A stretch of 6,887 nucleotides of DNA from the NCBI GenBank assembly GCA_045633415.1, contig JAZQYH010000014.1, positions 1 to 6,887 of the forward strand. Direction: 5' to 3'. The stretch comes from RGIG3102 sp045633415. GTDB lineage: Bacteria > Bacillota > Clostridia > Oscillospirales > Ruminococcaceae. How positions within the stretch are numbered: position 1 is the stretch's first letter; every line of letters begins with the position of its first letter. The notes under the pieces were generated by a model, which saw nothing but the letters and a program-made list of their open reading frames with translations, had not been told where the DNA came from and ran no database searches. This document shows, in pieces, positions 5,943 to 6,887 of this stretch. The translations under genes were made by a program, and so were the position numbers.

Positions 5943-6437
5943 ATGTTTAAAGAACTTTTCCTCCCTTGTCTGTGGGCGTTTCTCTCCAGTCTGGTGTTCT
6001 GCGGAATATTCAATGTACACGATAAAAAGGTAATATTGATATCAGCACTTGGCGGTGGCCTCGGCTGGTTTGCATATCTTATATCAGCGCCATTTGCTTC
6101 GGTTGTTATGCAAAACTTTATAGCCGCAATTACAGTGGCTCTGTTTTCGGAATTTATGTCCCGCATTTTAAAAACACCATCCACAGTATTTCTTGTAATC
6201 GGGGTTCTGCCAATGGTTCCGGGCGGCGGTATCTACTACACAATGGAATATGGTGTACAGGGCAATACAGAGATGTTTATCGAAAAAGGTCTGGAAACCA
6301 TAGCGGTTGCAGGTGCAATAGCTATTGGCGTATCGGTTGCATCGGCAATATTCAGAATGTACTCTTACTTCCAGCTGCAGCAGTTTAAACAAAGGGAAAA
6401 TATGGTAATCAGGTATGACAGGGACAATAATAAATAG
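5943..6437 (+). CDS. yjjB: ThrE-type exporter, C-terminal-half subunit (YjjB-like, ThrE_2/DUF3815)
   Basis: This 164-residue membrane protein corresponds to the C-terminal half of single-chain ThrE and is expected to pair with the YjjP-like protein encoded just before it. It has membrane segments at about 5-23, 29-47, 52-70, 79-100 and 118-137. The family hallmark VLPMVPGGGIYYTM (88-101) lies in the fourth, preceded by SRILKTPSTVFLVIG (73-87). A charged tail follows from about 148. ATG 5943 lies one base after the preceding stop, with GGAGGTGG (5927-5934) as a strong ribosome site, so translation is probably coupled. An upstream GTG in frame at 5931 is rejected because it falls within the ribosome site. 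The last 23 bases overlap the start of the DUF554 gene in another frame. Confidence 0.9.
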   Translation: MFKELFLPCLWAFLSSLVFCGIFNVHDKKVILISALGGGLGWFAYLISAPFASVVMQNFIAAITVALFSEFMSRILKTPSTVFLVIGVLPMVPGGGIYYTMEYGVQGNTEMFIEKGLETIAVAGAIAIGVSVASAIFRMYSYFQLQQFKQRENMVIRYDRDNNK

Positions 6438-6887
6438 CACAGCTATTCTTGCGGCAGGCTTTATGGGGTGCTTTATAAAAAAAGCTATTCCGGAAAAAAT
6501 AGAAAAACCTATTATGGATATGATAGGCCTTTCGGTTTTTCTCATTGCCTTGCTTGGATTTTTCTCCACAGCCCTTACAATAGAGGACGGGAAAATCAAA
6601 TCAAACGGCGAAATTATGATGCTTGTCTGCCTTGCTCTAGGTGTTGCAATAGGCGAGATGCTGTGCATAGAAGACAGGCTTAATACTTTTGGCAGAAAGA
6701 TTGAAGAAAAAGCAGGGGTGGACGGTTTTGCAAAAGGCTTTGTTACAGCTTCTCTGCTGTTCTGCGTAGGCGCAATGGCTATTTTCGCTTCACTTAAAGA
6801 CGGCATCAGCGGTGACAGCAGCGTTCTTATAGTAAAAAGCATGATAGACGCCATCACATCCTTTATACTCAGCACATCTTTGGGAAT
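6415..6887 (+). CDS. DUF554 membrane protein (YdfK/YqgA family), 3' end missing
   Basis: The reading frame stays open from ATG 6415 to the right edge (157 complete codons; full-length members are near 230). It opens MTGTIINSTAILAAG, matching the family's short N-terminus with GTIxN. Hydrophobic segments lie at about 5-22, 34-54 and 66-82. The strongest signature is FVTASLLFCVGAMAI (109-123), followed by SLKDGISGD (126-134) and KSMIDAITSFILSTSLG (141-157), typical of DUF554. Family members are predicted inner-membrane proteins of unknown function. The start is fixed by an in-frame TAA at 6406-6408 and by the family's N-terminus. The start lies inside the YjjB-like gene and has no good ribosome site (AAAGGG at 6391-6396 is about 18 bases away), so expression likely depends on translational coupling. 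The tight overlap implies a joint role with the exporter, but that role is unknown. Confidence 0.88.
   Translation, partial: MTGTIINSTAILAAGFMGCFIKKAIPEKIEKPIMDMIGLSVFLIALLGFFSTALTIEDGKIKSNGEIMMLVCLALGVAIGEMLCIEDRLNTFGRKIEEKAGVDGFAKGFVTASLLFCVGAMAIFASLKDGISGDSSVLIVKSMIDAITSFILSTSLG

Noticed and set aside
5296..6875. Minus-strand frames opposite the exporter operon, including one of about 235 codons at 6168-6875
   Set aside because: They are shadows of the YjjP-like, YjjB-like and DUF554 genes, which carry strong family motifs on the plus strand. The minus-strand products show no domain and no good ribosome sites.

Overview
The window looks like chromosomal DNA from a low-to-moderate GC Gram-positive anaerobe of the class Clostridia (Bacillota). 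I base this on the AGGAGG-type ribosome sites, the consensus-like sigma-A promoters, a methionyl-tRNA synthetase with a zinc knuckle and a fused C-terminal tRNA-binding domain, and a split ThrE-type exporter. The exact family or genus cannot be fixed from this sequence. I see no phage, transposase, CRISPR array, tRNA or rRNA.

Layout. Positions 1-5000 are read from the minus strand. In order of transcription they hold a FemA/B/X-like peptidoglycan aminoacyltransferase (5000-3960), methionyl-tRNA synthetase metG (3740-1779), an AEC-family permease (1658-729), a small glyoxalase I-like enzyme (629-267), and the first 51 codons of an alpha/beta hydrolase that runs off the left edge (153-1). From 5171 the plus strand carries a compact membrane operon: the N-terminal half of a ThrE-type exporter (YjjP-like, 5171-5941), its C-terminal half (YjjB-like, 5943-6437) and a DUF554 membrane protein (6415 to the right edge, incomplete). 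The last gene overlaps its predecessor by 23 bases.

Regulation. Several signals are readable. A strong intrinsic terminator (1731-1764) ends metG and abuts a near-consensus promoter for the AEC permease. A second intrinsic terminator (219-251) ends the glyoxalase gene. Divergent promoters between 5035 and 5127 drive the FemX-like gene and the exporter operon. A promoter at 3919-3947 makes a metG leader of about 170 nt, which holds a 28-codon reading frame with a well-placed ribosome site and two internal Met codons. That leader is the least explained part of the window.

Function. The minus-strand genes look like ordinary housekeeping and accessory genes, mostly separate transcription units, with no shared pathway evident. 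The plus-strand genes look like one functional unit: two halves of an amino-acid or dicarboxylate exporter plus an uncharacterised membrane partner. I did not find a clearly new multi-gene system. The items most worth following up are the metG leader and the exporter/DUF554 cassette.
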